From: an uncultured Bizionia sp.
GTDB lineage: Bacteria; Bacteroidota; Bacteroidia; Flavobacteriales; Flavobacteriaceae
Assembly: GCA_947496215.1 (NCBI GenBank)
Contig: CANMCF010000007.1
Span: 62,001 to 126,000 of the forward strand
Direction: 5' to 3'
Length of the DNA: 64,000 nt
Part shown: one piece after another, positions 26,255 to 34,494 of the stretch
Position numbering within the stretch: position 1 is the stretch's first letter
Layout of the letters: every line of letters begins with the position of its first letter
The notes under the pieces: model-generated
Told to the model about the DNA's origin: nothing
The model's database searches: none
The model's input: only the letters and a program-made list of their open reading frames with translations
Position numbers and translations under genes: made by a program

Positions 26255-27757
26255 CTATTTTAAAAATTCAATATTAACATTGGATGCCTGCAAGAGTTCA
26301 TTCTCTTTTGCGAGATCATACACAGACTCATCAAAATCTGTTTTTGAGTTTTTATCTGCTCCAATGCTTAAGAGGTACTTTAAGACAGATTCATCTTTGG
26401 CTTTCATCGCAGCTTTGTGCAAAGGAGAAATACCGTCACTGTTTTTTGCATTGACATCTACCCCCAAACCATATACACGTTTCAACAGGTCTATGTTGTT
26501 GCTCTCCAATGCCAAATGAAACAATGTGTTACCTTTGGCTTGAGTTGCTTTCAAATCCAATCCGTTTTTGTCAAGTATGTCCAACTTTTCATTGAATTCA
26601 TCAGTGGTCTTGCTTTTAAACGTTTTCAATAGATAATAGAGGAGGCTGTTGCCTTCTTTATCTTTTTGATTGACATTCGCACCATTTTCAACAAGAAAGT
26701 CAACGACATCAACTGTATTTCGATATATGGCATTAGTCAATGCCGTTTTTCCGTCTTTATTTGCCGTGTTAATGTTCTTTACGTATCTGGACAAGTGTTT
26801 TACAGTACTTAAATCATTGGCGTAGGTTACATTTGTAAAAGCAGTATCTCCATCTTCATTTGCTTGATTTACATTGACCCCTTTGGAAATGAAATAATCA
26901 AACAATGCCAGGTCTTTGCTTTTATATGCTAAGGCATGCAATGGTGTAACTCCCTTGGTTGTCGTAATGTTGGGAGGAATCCCAAGTGATTCCAAGTACT
27001 TGAAGGTTTCCAAAGTATTGCTGTGTCCACGTGTACCTTGGCTCGCAAAAATCATGGCATTGCTAGCATCTATAGTCTCAATGTTGAATGGAACACCTTT
27101 GGCCACCAAAGTTTTTAATAAGTCTATGTTCCCTTTTTTTGTTGCATAATTGAATAGGCCATTGCCATTATTATCAACACTATTGATATCAACACCTTTC
27201 GAAACAAAATAATCAATCAGCGAAAAGTCCTTCAAGAAAGGAGCAGCCAACAATAAAGCATTGGCACCATCATGATTGGTTTCTGTCTTGATATTGGCGC
27301 CGTTTGCAATACAGAAATCATATAAACTGGTATTTGATTGTCCAGTCACTGCTGCAAAATTCAATACCGAATAACCGTGATCATCAATTATATCCATTTT
27401 GGCACCATTACTTATCAAATGACTCATTATTTCCAAATTCCCTTTATATGCAGCCCAGAAAATGTAGGTTCTTCCATCGTGTGTCAACTTGTTGACATTA
27501 TTACCTTTTTTTGTAAGGAGGTGTTTTATGGTAGCGTTGTCTACTTTTTGAATTAATGCCAATGAAACTGCATCAAAGGCAAAAGAATTCAAAGCTGAGA
27601 TGTCATTGCCTTCAGCAATATTCTTGTCTATGTCCTCAATCGTCGGATTGCTTTTCCAATAGGCTCTATCCAGAAAAATATTTGCATCCTGTGCTATTGC
27701 CATTATCGGCATTCCCAAAAGAAACAAGCCAAATAGTAGTTGTTTTATTATGCGCAT
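26255..27757 (-). CDS. exported ankyrin-repeat protein
   Basis: The product is 500 residues long, with a signal peptide (MRIIKQLLFGLFLLGMPIMA, cut after AIAQ) followed by about ten to twelve ankyrin repeats. Examples are DGRTYIFWAAYKGNLEIMSH, GVTPLHALAYKSKDLALFDY and DGISPLHKAAMKAKDESVLK. The signal peptide places the repeats in the periplasm or outside the cell. They probably form a protein-binding scaffold for the other exported members of this operon. Function in heme use is inferred from the gene order only. Confidence 0.88.
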   Translation of the reverse strand: MRIIKQLLFGLFLLGMPIMAIAQDANIFLDRAYWKSNPTIEDIDKNIAEGNDISALNSFAFDAVSLALIQKVDNATIKHLLTKKGNNVNKLTHDGRTYIFWAAYKGNLEIMSHLISNGAKMDIIDDHGYSVLNFAAVTGQSNTSLYDFCIANGANIKTETNHDGANALLLAAPFLKDFSLIDYFVSKGVDINSVDNNGNGLFNYATKKGNIDLLKTLVAKGVPFNIETIDASNAMIFASQGTRGHSNTLETFKYLESLGIPPNITTTKGVTPLHALAYKSKDLALFDYFISKGVNVNQANEDGDTAFTNVTYANDLSTVKHLSRYVKNINTANKDGKTALTNAIYRNTVDVVDFLVENGANVNQKDKEGNSLLYYLLKTFKSKTTDEFNEKLDILDKNGLDLKATQAKGNTLFHLALESNNIDLLKRVYGLGVDVNAKNSDGISPLHKAAMKAKDESVLKYLLSIGADKNSKTDFDESVYDLAKENELLQASNVNIEFLK

Positions 27758-27761
27758 GGCT

Positions 27762-28667
27762 TTAATTTTTTACGAAAGACTCTATAACTTCAGTAATTTC
27801 TTCTTCCTCGATCATTTCATCAGAAAACAAATGCTTGTACAATGCTTTGTTATCCACCTTGACTTCTAAAGCAAGATTTTTGTTCTTAGCATAGATGTCA
27901 TTCCATTTTTTACGAACCAATGCCCATTTTTCTTGATTTTTATTCCACCAATCACTAGCAGCTTTGCATTTGCTATCATCTACTTTTATATAAGTGTTAT
28001 ACCCTTTTTCTTGAGCTAGAACAACATCCTCCTTTCCAGATTCTCTAATGACTTTATCATTGTTTTGGTCATGTACCCAACCAGTTTCGGTTATCTCATG
28101 TCTGTTACCTCTAACCGTTATGTTGTAATCACTTCTTTTGGTATACTCTCGTCTAGGTAATGGAGCATCTGTTGCATTTTCCCAGTAGCTTTTTCCATCT
28201 ACGTGAACCCAAGTTGCAGAACCTTCGTAGCGAGGACTATCGTCGACTTGATATACTTTTTGAGTCCATTGGCCTTTTACTTCAGTTTTTGGTTTGTTTT
28301 CATAGTTCCATGTGTTGTCTCCATTATACATGTAGAAGTTGGTGTTTTGATAAGTCCAATCTTGTCTCCAATGTTTTATTATATGTGGTTTTGTAGGGTT
28401 TCCTACTTGTAACAGATGCTGAATGGAGATTTTGTTTGTGTCATCCTCAACCAACTGTGCCCATTCCAAAGCTTTGTCCCTTTTGGTTTTGGATGGTTTA
28501 TATAGTGAATCCGAGCTATATTGGAAGGTTTCGGCAAAATTGAAGGTAACTTCAAAACAACCACACATTTCCTTTATGGCATTTTGGTCTTGTTTCTTTT
28601 TACTTTGAGCATTTGCTACACATATAATTGCTATAGAGCAGATTGCGAATGTGATGATTTTTTTCAT
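27762..28667 (-). CDS. DUF6607-family exported protein
   Basis: This 301-residue protein is the first gene of the four-gene minus-strand operon. It has a signal peptide (TFAICSIAIICVANA) and a mature sequence beginning KEMCGCFEVTFNFAETFQYS. It is rich in Trp and Tyr (HWRQDWTYQNTNFYMYNGDN, KGQWTQKVYQVDDSPRYEGS), features matching the DUF6607 family of Bacteroidota. The CGC pair near residue 35 and the many aromatics would suit ligand or metal binding, but no function is established. It is transcribed divergently from the TonB receptor across a 103-bp gap with a palindrome. Confidence 0.82.
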   Translation of the reverse strand: MKKIITFAICSIAIICVANAQSKKKQDQNAIKEMCGCFEVTFNFAETFQYSSDSLYKPSKTKRDKALEWAQLVEDDTNKISIQHLLQVGNPTKPHIIKHWRQDWTYQNTNFYMYNGDNTWNYENKPKTEVKGQWTQKVYQVDDSPRYEGSATWVHVDGKSYWENATDAPLPRREYTKRSDYNITVRGNRHEITETGWVHDQNNDKVIRESGKEDVVLAQEKGYNTYIKVDDSKCKAASDWWNKNQEKWALVRKKWNDIYAKNKNLALEVKVDNKALYKHLFSDEMIEEEEITEVIESFVKN

Positions 28668-28716
28668 TTTGTATGATTATTTCTATGGTTTAAAAAAAAA
28701 TGTTTTTTTAGCTATT

Positions 28717-28741
28717 CTTATTTAGATTGAATAAAAATAAG
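28717..28741. promoter_or_regulatory. palindrome in the heme-locus divergent promoter, candidate Fur-type operator
   Basis: CTTATTT and AAATAAG form a 7-bp inverted repeat with an 11-bp AT-rich spacer. The palindrome is placed between two divergent heme/iron gene sets and just upstream of a -7 box. This is where an iron regulator would act on both operons. The identity of the regulator is inferred. Confidence 0.45.
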
Positions 28742-28744
28742 ATA

Positions 28745-28752
28745 TATATTTG
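28745..28752 (+). promoter_or_regulatory. -7 box of the heme receptor promoter
   Basis: TATATTTG is an exact match to TAnnTTTG, 18 bp before the ATG at 28771. A TTG lies at 28727-28729, but its spacing is shorter than usual for a -33 element. Confidence 0.5.
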
Positions 28753-28770
28753 CAGCAAATTTAATTAAGA

Positions 28771-30855
28771 ATGATTCTAAATAAAAAATATTTAACGATT
28801 TATTTTTCAATTTTTTTAATAGCCTGTTCCTTTTCTCAGGAAGAGAGAGTCATAGAAGTCGACTCTTCAAGCATCGAAGAGCTAGAAGAGGTATTGGTTA
28901 CAGCGACAAGAACAGTGAGACAATTGTCATCTTTGCCTCTTCCTGTTCAAATCATTTCAAAAAAAGACATAAAACATTCCAATACGGTTAGGCTAAACGA
29001 AATTTTGTCCGAGCAAACAGGATTAATCAGTGTACCGGACTTTGGAGGAGGAGAGGGAATCCAACTTCAAGGTTTAGATGCACAATACACATTGATTCTT
29101 GTAGATGGAATGCCTTTGGTGGGGCGTTCTGCAGGGACATTGGATTTGAATCGTCTAACTGTTGGAAACATAAAACAAATCGAAGTCGTTAAAGGAGCAT
29201 CTTCTAGTCTATATGGTAGTGAAGCATTGGGAGGTGTTATAAACATCATCACAGAAACTCCGAAAGAAGGATTTAATGGCACCATAAGCAATAGGTTGGG
29301 AACTTTTAACACTAATGATTTAAGTACATCGATCCATTACAAAAAAGAAAAATTGGGGTTTGCTGCATTTGCAAATAGATATAGTAGTGATGGGTATGAT
29401 TTAATTGAAGGAGACAACTTAAATACCGTTGACCCTTTTGAAAATTATACATTTAATTCAAAGTTGACATATACTGTTTCTGAATTTACAAACATACTCG
29501 TATCGGGGAAATACTATAACCAAAACCAAGATTATATTGCCTCGGAAACCTTGAAGGGGGAAAGTGACATCTACGAATGGAATGCACATTTGAAAATAAG
29601 CCATGAAATTAATGAAAAATGGGGTAGTTACTTTGAGTTCTATGCAACGCGGTACAAGGCAAATGAATTTTTAAATAATGAGAATGGCGATCGATTTAGT
29701 GATGGTTTTTACAATCAATTGTTAATTCGCCCCGAACTAAGAGGGACATATGAGCTTAGTGAAAACAACAATTTCATAGGCGGAGTAGGACTCAATCATG
29801 AAACTTTGGGCCGGACAAGTTTTATCATTAAGCCTGAATTTAATGCTCCTTATGTATATGTCCAATACGATGGAAACCCAATAGAGCAAATAAATGTCAT
29901 ATTAGGTGCCCGCTTTGATAGTCATAACAAATACAAGTCCCAATTTAGCCCAAAAGCAGCTTTTCGATATGAGTTAAGCAACAAATTAGCTTTAAAGGGA
30001 TCTGCGGGTTACGGTTTTAAAGCTCCAGATTTTAGACAGCTGTATTTTGATTTCACGAATACTACCGTCGGTTATACCGTTTTAGGTTACAATGCTGTTT
30101 CTACAGCAATCCCATTGTTGCAATCTCAAGGTCAAATAACAAACGTTATAGTCCCTGTTTCCGAATTTGAAAACACTTTGAAACCTGAAAGCTCGATAAG
30201 TCTAAACGTCGGTTTGGATTATGAGGCATCCTCTAAGGTTAAGTTCAATTTAAATGCTTTCAGAAACAACATAGATGATTTAATAGATACCCGTGTCATT
30301 GCCAATAAAACCAATGGGCAAAATGTATTTAGCTATTATAATGTCAATGCTGTTTATACGCAAGGTATAGAGTTCAATACTACTTGGAAGCCCAATGCCC
30401 AACTTAAGATAACAGGTGGATATCAGTTGTTGTTTGCGAAAGACAAAGCTGCTGAAAAAGCTTTTGGAGATGGGGAGGTCTTTGCAAGGGAAAACCCAAA
30501 CTCTCCTTCTTTCCAGCTTAAAAAGGAAGATTATTTTGGATTGTACAATCGTTCTCGACATATGGGAAACCTAAAGGTATTCTACAATTTTCCCAAATGG
30601 AATTTGGATACCAACATTCGTGCAACATATCGTAGTGAATATGGATTGTTTGATACCAATGGGAATAATTATTTGGATACATATGATGATTTTGTCGATG
30701 GATATGCCGTTATGGATTTTGCCATAAACAAGACACTTTATAAAAACTATAGAGTTGGCCTTGGAGTAGACAATTTGTTCAATTTTACAGACACTCAAAA
30801 CATAAGCAATATTTCTGGTCGCATTATGTACGGAAAACTAAACATTCAATTTTAA
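28771..30855 (+). CDS. TonB-dependent heme/hemoprotein receptor (HmuR-like)
   Basis: The gene encodes a 694-residue outer-membrane receptor. A short signal (IYFSIFLIACSFSQ) precedes LEEVLVTATR, a TonB-box-like segment leading into the plug domain (PVQIISKKDIKHSNTVRLNE, ILVDGMPLVG, GASSSLYGSEALGGVINIIT). The barrel contains YGFKAPDFRQLYFDF and LKPESSISLNVGLDY, which correspond to the FRAP and NPDL-type conserved positions of heme receptors. It ends GRIMYGKLNIQF with a terminal Phe. The HmuY-type lipoprotein gene follows after 18 bp, and the pair resembles HmuR/HmuY of Porphyromonas gingivalis. A -7 box and a palindrome lie directly upstream. Confidence 0.9.
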   Translation: MILNKKYLTIYFSIFLIACSFSQEERVIEVDSSSIEELEEVLVTATRTVRQLSSLPLPVQIISKKDIKHSNTVRLNEILSEQTGLISVPDFGGGEGIQLQGLDAQYTLILVDGMPLVGRSAGTLDLNRLTVGNIKQIEVVKGASSSLYGSEALGGVINIITETPKEGFNGTISNRLGTFNTNDLSTSIHYKKEKLGFAAFANRYSSDGYDLIEGDNLNTVDPFENYTFNSKLTYTVSEFTNILVSGKYYNQNQDYIASETLKGESDIYEWNAHLKISHEINEKWGSYFEFYATRYKANEFLNNENGDRFSDGFYNQLLIRPELRGTYELSENNNFIGGVGLNHETLGRTSFIIKPEFNAPYVYVQYDGNPIEQINVILGARFDSHNKYKSQFSPKAAFRYELSNKLALKGSAGYGFKAPDFRQLYFDFTNTTVGYTVLGYNAVSTAIPLLQSQGQITNVIVPVSEFENTLKPESSISLNVGLDYEASSKVKFNLNAFRNNIDDLIDTRVIANKTNGQNVFSYYNVNAVYTQGIEFNTTWKPNAQLKITGGYQLLFAKDKAAEKAFGDGEVFARENPNSPSFQLKKEDYFGLYNRSRHMGNLKVFYNFPKWNLDTNIRATYRSEYGLFDTNGNNYLDTYDDFVDGYAVMDFAINKTLYKNYRVGLGVDNLFNFTDTQNISNISGRIMYGKLNIQF

Positions 30856-30873
30856 TATTTAATAACACATACA

Positions 30874-31515
30874 ATGAGAACAATTAAAAACATTCAAATT
30901 TTAACATTAATGACATTATTTATCGGATTTACGTCTTGTAGCAATGATGATGATAATGGTCCAGTGACTCAATTACCTTTGGAGACAGAAACTATTTCCA
31001 ATGTTCATGCTCCACAACAAGGAGGTCAAGGATTACCAGTATCTGGAGATTATGCGAAATTCGATTTTGCCACCGGGCAAACCACAACAAGTGATACCGA
31101 TTGGGATGTGGCATTCAGAGGAACATCTATTATAGTTAATGGAGGTGTTTCCATGGAGACTACGGATGAACCCAATAGAACAGGGGTTGCTGGTGCTTAT
31201 ATAGTGAATGGTACCTTTGCATCTGTAACACATGTGGATACTACATTATTCCTGCAAGATTCAAACACAGGAACTGCTATTCCTTCCGGAAGTGGCAATG
31301 GTTGGTATACCTACGCTGGGCCTCCAACACATTTAATAAACCCAACTGCAGGAAAAGTTTTGGTATTCAAAACTAGAGATGGTAAGTATGCCAAGGTTGA
31401 AATCTTGAGTTATTATAAAGACGCTCCAGAAAATCCTGATGCTTTAGTTGATGAGGGTAGGTATTTTACGTTTAACTATGTATACCAATTCAATACAGGT
31501 GTTACAGCTTTTTAA
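30874..31515 (+). CDS. HmuY-family heme-binding lipoprotein
   Basis: This 213-residue lipoprotein has the signal MTLFIGFTSC (lipobox FTSC), then an acidic SNDDDNGP linker. The HmuY domain includes YAKFDFATGQTTTSDTDWDV and AFRGTSIIVNGGVSM, the most conserved part of the family, and ends in FTFNYVYQFN. HmuY captures heme at the cell surface and passes it to the TonB receptor. Neither of the P. gingivalis HmuY heme-coordinating histidines could be assigned by eye. The gene is co-transcribed with the receptor and is followed by a terminator. Confidence 0.9.
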   Translation: MRTIKNIQILTLMTLFIGFTSCSNDDDNGPVTQLPLETETISNVHAPQQGGQGLPVSGDYAKFDFATGQTTTSDTDWDVAFRGTSIIVNGGVSMETTDEPNRTGVAGAYIVNGTFASVTHVDTTLFLQDSNTGTAIPSGSGNGWYTYAGPPTHLINPTAGKVLVFKTRDGKYAKVEILSYYKDAPENPDALVDEGRYFTFNYVYQFNTGVTAF

Positions 31516-31571
31516 TGTAAAAGACAGATAAGCTTAACAAAAAATAGCAATATTTATTTGGTTAGTTGTAG

Positions 31572-31604
31572 AAACCCTTGTTTTGTATGAACGAGGGTTT
31601 TTTT
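31572..31604. terminator. rho-independent terminator between hmuY-like gene and convergent kinase gene
   Basis: AAACCCTTGTT, loop TTGTATG, then AACGAGGGTTT forms an 11-bp stem with one G-T pair, followed by TTTT. It ends the heme receptor operon. It is only 3 bp from the kinase stop on the other strand, so it may serve both. Confidence 0.85.
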
Positions 31605-31606
31605 AT

Positions 31607-32950
31607 TTAAAATACCAAGCTAATCACCGTTCCTTCATTTTCCTTGCTATTAACCAATATCTTGCCTTTATGCAATAACATGATTTGCTTGCAAAGGCTT
31701 AGTCCAATACCACTCCCAGTGGCTTTACTTGTAAAGAAAGGTATGAAGATGCTTTCCATGATGTCTTGTGGAATACCTGATCCATTGTCGTAAACTTTAA
31801 TAACAATGGTTCTGTTTGGTGTTTGTTCTGCTATAACTCGTATTTGTGGGTTTTCTTTGCTTTTGCATGCATCAACAGCATTGAGAATTAGGTTAATCAA
31901 TACTTGTTCAACCAAATAGCTATCTATGTCCAATTCTAATTTCGGAGTTAGGAGTTTAAAGTCGATAGCAATGTTTTTAACATCCAAAGAGGGTTGCATT
32001 AATAGTTTTATGGTGTCAAAAAGCTCAGAAACCTTCTTTTTCTGTAGGTTCAAGTGCGTTACTTTACTCAAGCTACGATAGGTCTTTGCAAATTTTAATA
32101 GACCTTCACTTCTATTCTTTATGGTTTTAATGCCAGAATTTAGATCTTCAAGATCCAACGTATTGTCTTTTGGGTGGTCCAAAGCCAGTTGCAAATGTGT
32201 TTGCAAAGTATCTGCCAAAGAGGAAATCGGGGCAATCGAATTCATGATCTCGTGTGTCATCACACTCAATAGTTTTTTCCAAGCTTCCGATTCATTCTTA
32301 TTTAAAGTATCGTCAATGTTTTGAAGAACGATTAATTTGAAAGCATCATCATCCACCTGAAACACGGTATCGGAAATCAATACTTTTATTTTCTCATTTT
32401 GAAGGGCTATGGAAATGGAATTGGGTTCTTTGTGGTAGGTTTCAAATACGGCATCGTACAAATCGGGCTTCCTACTTTCAACAAAACGAATGTTTTTGAA
32501 GGAAGGCATATCCAATGTCTCCTTGAAGGAATCGTTTGACCACAAGACATCTCCTGTTTCCAGATTGTAGGCAATAATGCCAATATCCACCATTTCCAGT
32601 ATTTTTTGAAGATAGACGTATTGTGCTTCATTTTTTGAATTTATCTCCTTTATGGTACGATTTACTTCATTAAACCCCTTGTATAGAAACCTAATGTCCT
32701 TTGGTCCTCGATCTTCTGGGAACCATCTTGAAAAATCACGATACTTCACTGCCTCGAAAAAATCGTCCATGACTACAAATCGACGTTTGATGAAGTTATA
32801 TGTAATATATCCAAAGTATAGAATGATACAGCTTACAAGTGCAATCACCGAAGCTTTGTCTATATATATATAATACGCCAATGCCAATAGTAGGATCACC
32901 AGTAATAGTATCCTTAAGAAGAGTCTGAAAATATAGCTCTTATAGTTCAT
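31607..32950 (-). CDS. PAS-type sensor histidine kinase paired with the NtrC-type regulator
   Basis: This is a 447-residue inner-membrane kinase. The start chosen is ATG at 32950 (MNYKSYIFRLFLRI), overlapping the end of the regulator gene by 11 bp. A longer frame from 33061 would lie inside the regulator gene and is unlikely. Two membrane spans (about 8-30 and 34-55) are followed by a HAMP-like linker and a PAS domain (KILEMVDIGIIAYNLETGDV). The phosphotransfer helix has MTHEIMNSIAPI with His233. The ATPase domain shows LINLILNAVDACK (N-box), VYDNGSGIP (G1) and GSGIGLSLCKQI (G2). There is almost no periplasmic sensor loop, so it probably senses membrane or cytosolic signals. It likely phosphorylates the adjacent NtrC-type protein. 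Confidence 0.92.
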   Translation of the reverse strand: MNYKSYIFRLFLRILLLVILLLALAYYIYIDKASVIALVSCIILYFGYITYNFIKRRFVVMDDFFEAVKYRDFSRWFPEDRGPKDIRFLYKGFNEVNRTIKEINSKNEAQYVYLQKILEMVDIGIIAYNLETGDVLWSNDSFKETLDMPSFKNIRFVESRKPDLYDAVFETYHKEPNSISIALQNEKIKVLISDTVFQVDDDAFKLIVLQNIDDTLNKNESEAWKKLLSVMTHEIMNSIAPISSLADTLQTHLQLALDHPKDNTLDLEDLNSGIKTIKNRSEGLLKFAKTYRSLSKVTHLNLQKKKVSELFDTIKLLMQPSLDVKNIAIDFKLLTPKLELDIDSYLVEQVLINLILNAVDACKSKENPQIRVIAEQTPNRTIVIKVYDNGSGIPQDIMESIFIPFFTSKATGSGIGLSLCKQIMLLHKGKILVNSKENEGTVISLVF

Positions 32951-34283
32951 ACTTATCCAATCGTCTATATAATGCAGCTCTGGTGATCCCCAACTCCTTG
33001 GCAGATTTGGAAACATTGCCTTTGTTCTTCTCCAATACTGTAAGGATGGCGTTTTTTTCAATGTCGTCCAGATTCATGGTCTTGGCAACAGTCGAAGTGG
33101 TAGATCTTTCAATAGATGAAAACACAAGGTCTTCAGCCTTTAAGACAGTGCCATCCGTCATGATGACGGCACGTTCCAATACATATTGAAGTTCTCTTAC
33201 GTTTCCAGGGAAATCATGTTTTTTAAGTTTGGAGACAAATCCAGAATCCAGAGTATAGGGGCTTTTATTGTATTTGTCTGCATAGATGTTGATGAAATGT
33301 TTGGAAAGTAGTGTGACATCAGTTCCTCTGTCTCGAAGTGGAGGAACCATAATGTCCAAGGTATTGATCCTGTAAATTAAATCTTTCCTGAATTTTGACT
33401 CATCGGCCAGTACTTTTGGATCAATGTTGGTTGCGCAAATCAATCTGATGTCAATGGGAATGGATTCATTGGAACCCAGAGGTGTTACCAACCTATTTTG
33501 TAGAACGGTTAACAATCGTACTTGTTGTCCTAAACCAATATTACCAATTTCATCTAAAAAGAGTGTTCCTCCATTTGCAGATTCAAAACGTCCTTTTCTA
33601 TCTTCTTTTGCATCGGTAAAAGCGCCTTTTTTATAACCGAACAATTCACTTTCGAAGAGGGTGGAGGTTAGCGCTCCAACATCCACTTTGACAAAAGGTT
33701 TGTCTTTTCTATTGGAGTTGTCGTGAAGTGCTTTTGCTATTAAATCTTTACCTGTACCGTTTTCACCAAGAATCAAGACATTGGCATCTGTAGGAGCCAC
33801 TTTCTTTATTTTTAAAAATACATCTTTTATGGCATCACTTTCACCCAAAATGCTATTGTTGGATTGTGAGATTGTACCTTTTTTGTTTTTGGACTTTTTG
33901 TTTTGCAAAAGAGTCGTGACGGTATTGATGATTTTTTCGTTCTTCCATGGTTTGACCAGGAAGTCCGAAGCACCTTCTTTCAATGCACGGATGGCCAAAT
34001 CTATGTCGGCATAGGCAGTAATCAAAACAACAGCAGTTTCAGGCTTTTGTCGTTTAATTTCATTGAGCCAAAAAATACCTTCGTTTCCGGTGTTGACAAG
34101 TCCATTGAAATTCATATCAAGAATGATGATATCGAACGCTTTGCTTTCAATCTGTGACCCGATGTTGCTAGGGTTTTTCTCTATGACGACTTCTTTTACC
34201 AAAGGTTTAAGCAATAGACGCAATGCGGTCAAGACATCTAAATCATCATCAATTACCAATATAGTTGCTTCTTTTAATACCAT
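32940..34283 (-). CDS. NtrC-type sigma-54-dependent response regulator
   Basis: This 447-residue transcription activator has a receiver domain with IDDD (11-14) and phospho-acceptor Asp56 in IIILDMNF. The AAA+ domain has Walker A LGENGTGKDLIAKA, the sigma-54 contact loop ESELFGYKKGAFTDA (GAFTDA where the consensus is GAFTGA), Walker B GGTLFLDEIG and the PGNVRELQYVLERAVI segment. A Fis-type HTH at the C-terminus reads NKGNVSKSAKELGITRAALY. It is encoded first, with its kinase overlapping. It is divergent from an S41 peptidase whose promoter region holds the first of three matching 40-bp dyads. I infer that it binds those dyads and drives the efflux operons downstream. Confidence 0.95.
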   Translation of the reverse strand: MVLKEATILVIDDDLDVLTALRLLLKPLVKEVVIEKNPSNIGSQIESKAFDIIILDMNFNGLVNTGNEGIFWLNEIKRQKPETAVVLITAYADIDLAIRALKEGASDFLVKPWKNEKIINTVTTLLQNKKSKNKKGTISQSNNSILGESDAIKDVFLKIKKVAPTDANVLILGENGTGKDLIAKALHDNSNRKDKPFVKVDVGALTSTLFESELFGYKKGAFTDAKEDRKGRFESANGGTLFLDEIGNIGLGQQVRLLTVLQNRLVTPLGSNESIPIDIRLICATNIDPKVLADESKFRKDLIYRINTLDIMVPPLRDRGTDVTLLSKHFINIYADKYNKSPYTLDSGFVSKLKKHDFPGNVRELQYVLERAVIMTDGTVLKAEDLVFSSIERSTTSTVAKTMNLDDIEKNAILTVLEKNKGNVSKSAKELGITRAALYRRLDKYEL

Positions 34284-34351
34284 TGATACAATATTACAAT
34301 ATTATCTTCGGCTTATAAAAATTAGAAAAAAGAAAATTTCAAAGAATTAAC

Positions 34352-34391
34352 AATGTCCGTTTTCGAACAGAAAGTGTGTCGAAAACGGACA
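34352..34391 (+). promoter_or_regulatory. 40-bp dyad operator, copy 1 (upstream of S41 peptidase)
   Basis: A perfect inverted repeat, TGTCCGTTTTCGA at 34354-34366 and TCGAAAACGGACA at 34379-34391, has a 12-bp spacer containing AAGTGTG. The same 40-bp arrangement occurs at 36165-36204 and 50615-50654, each before a gene of this cluster. GG of a TTTGGCAT element lies 54 bp downstream (34445). The position fits an enhancer site for a sigma-54 activator. The T-rich tail (CTTTTATTTTT) makes a terminator a possible alternative reading. Confidence 0.8.
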
Positions 34392-34440
34392 CTTTTATTT
34401 TTAATGTGTTGTCTAAACTTCTTGTTGTTAGTCTGTTGTG

Positions 34441-34455
34441 TTTTGGCATGGTGTT
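34441..34455 (+). promoter_or_regulatory. sigma-54-like promoter element of the S41 peptidase gene
   Basis: TTTTGGCATGGTGTT contains the -24 type TGGCAT. The -12 position reads TTGA, one base closer than in the classic consensus (GG-N10-GC). The same shortened spacing recurs at 36257 and 50707. That argues for a real, lineage-specific element rather than chance. Confidence 0.6.
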
Positions 34456-34494
34456 GAATGTGATTTTAAAACAATAAAAACAATAAAACATATT

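Noticed and set aside
32951-33061. A longer start for the PAS kinase at 33061
   Set aside because: It would overlap the HTH of the regulator gene by more than 100 bp, and the added residues are an out-of-frame reading of it. The ATG at 32950 leads directly into the first membrane helix.
34354-34402. The copy 1 dyad followed by CTTTTATTTTT as a rho-independent terminator
   Set aside because: No plus-strand gene ends nearby. The same 40 bp recurs before two other genes at fixed distance from a promoter-like motif, and the third copy lacks a good T-run.
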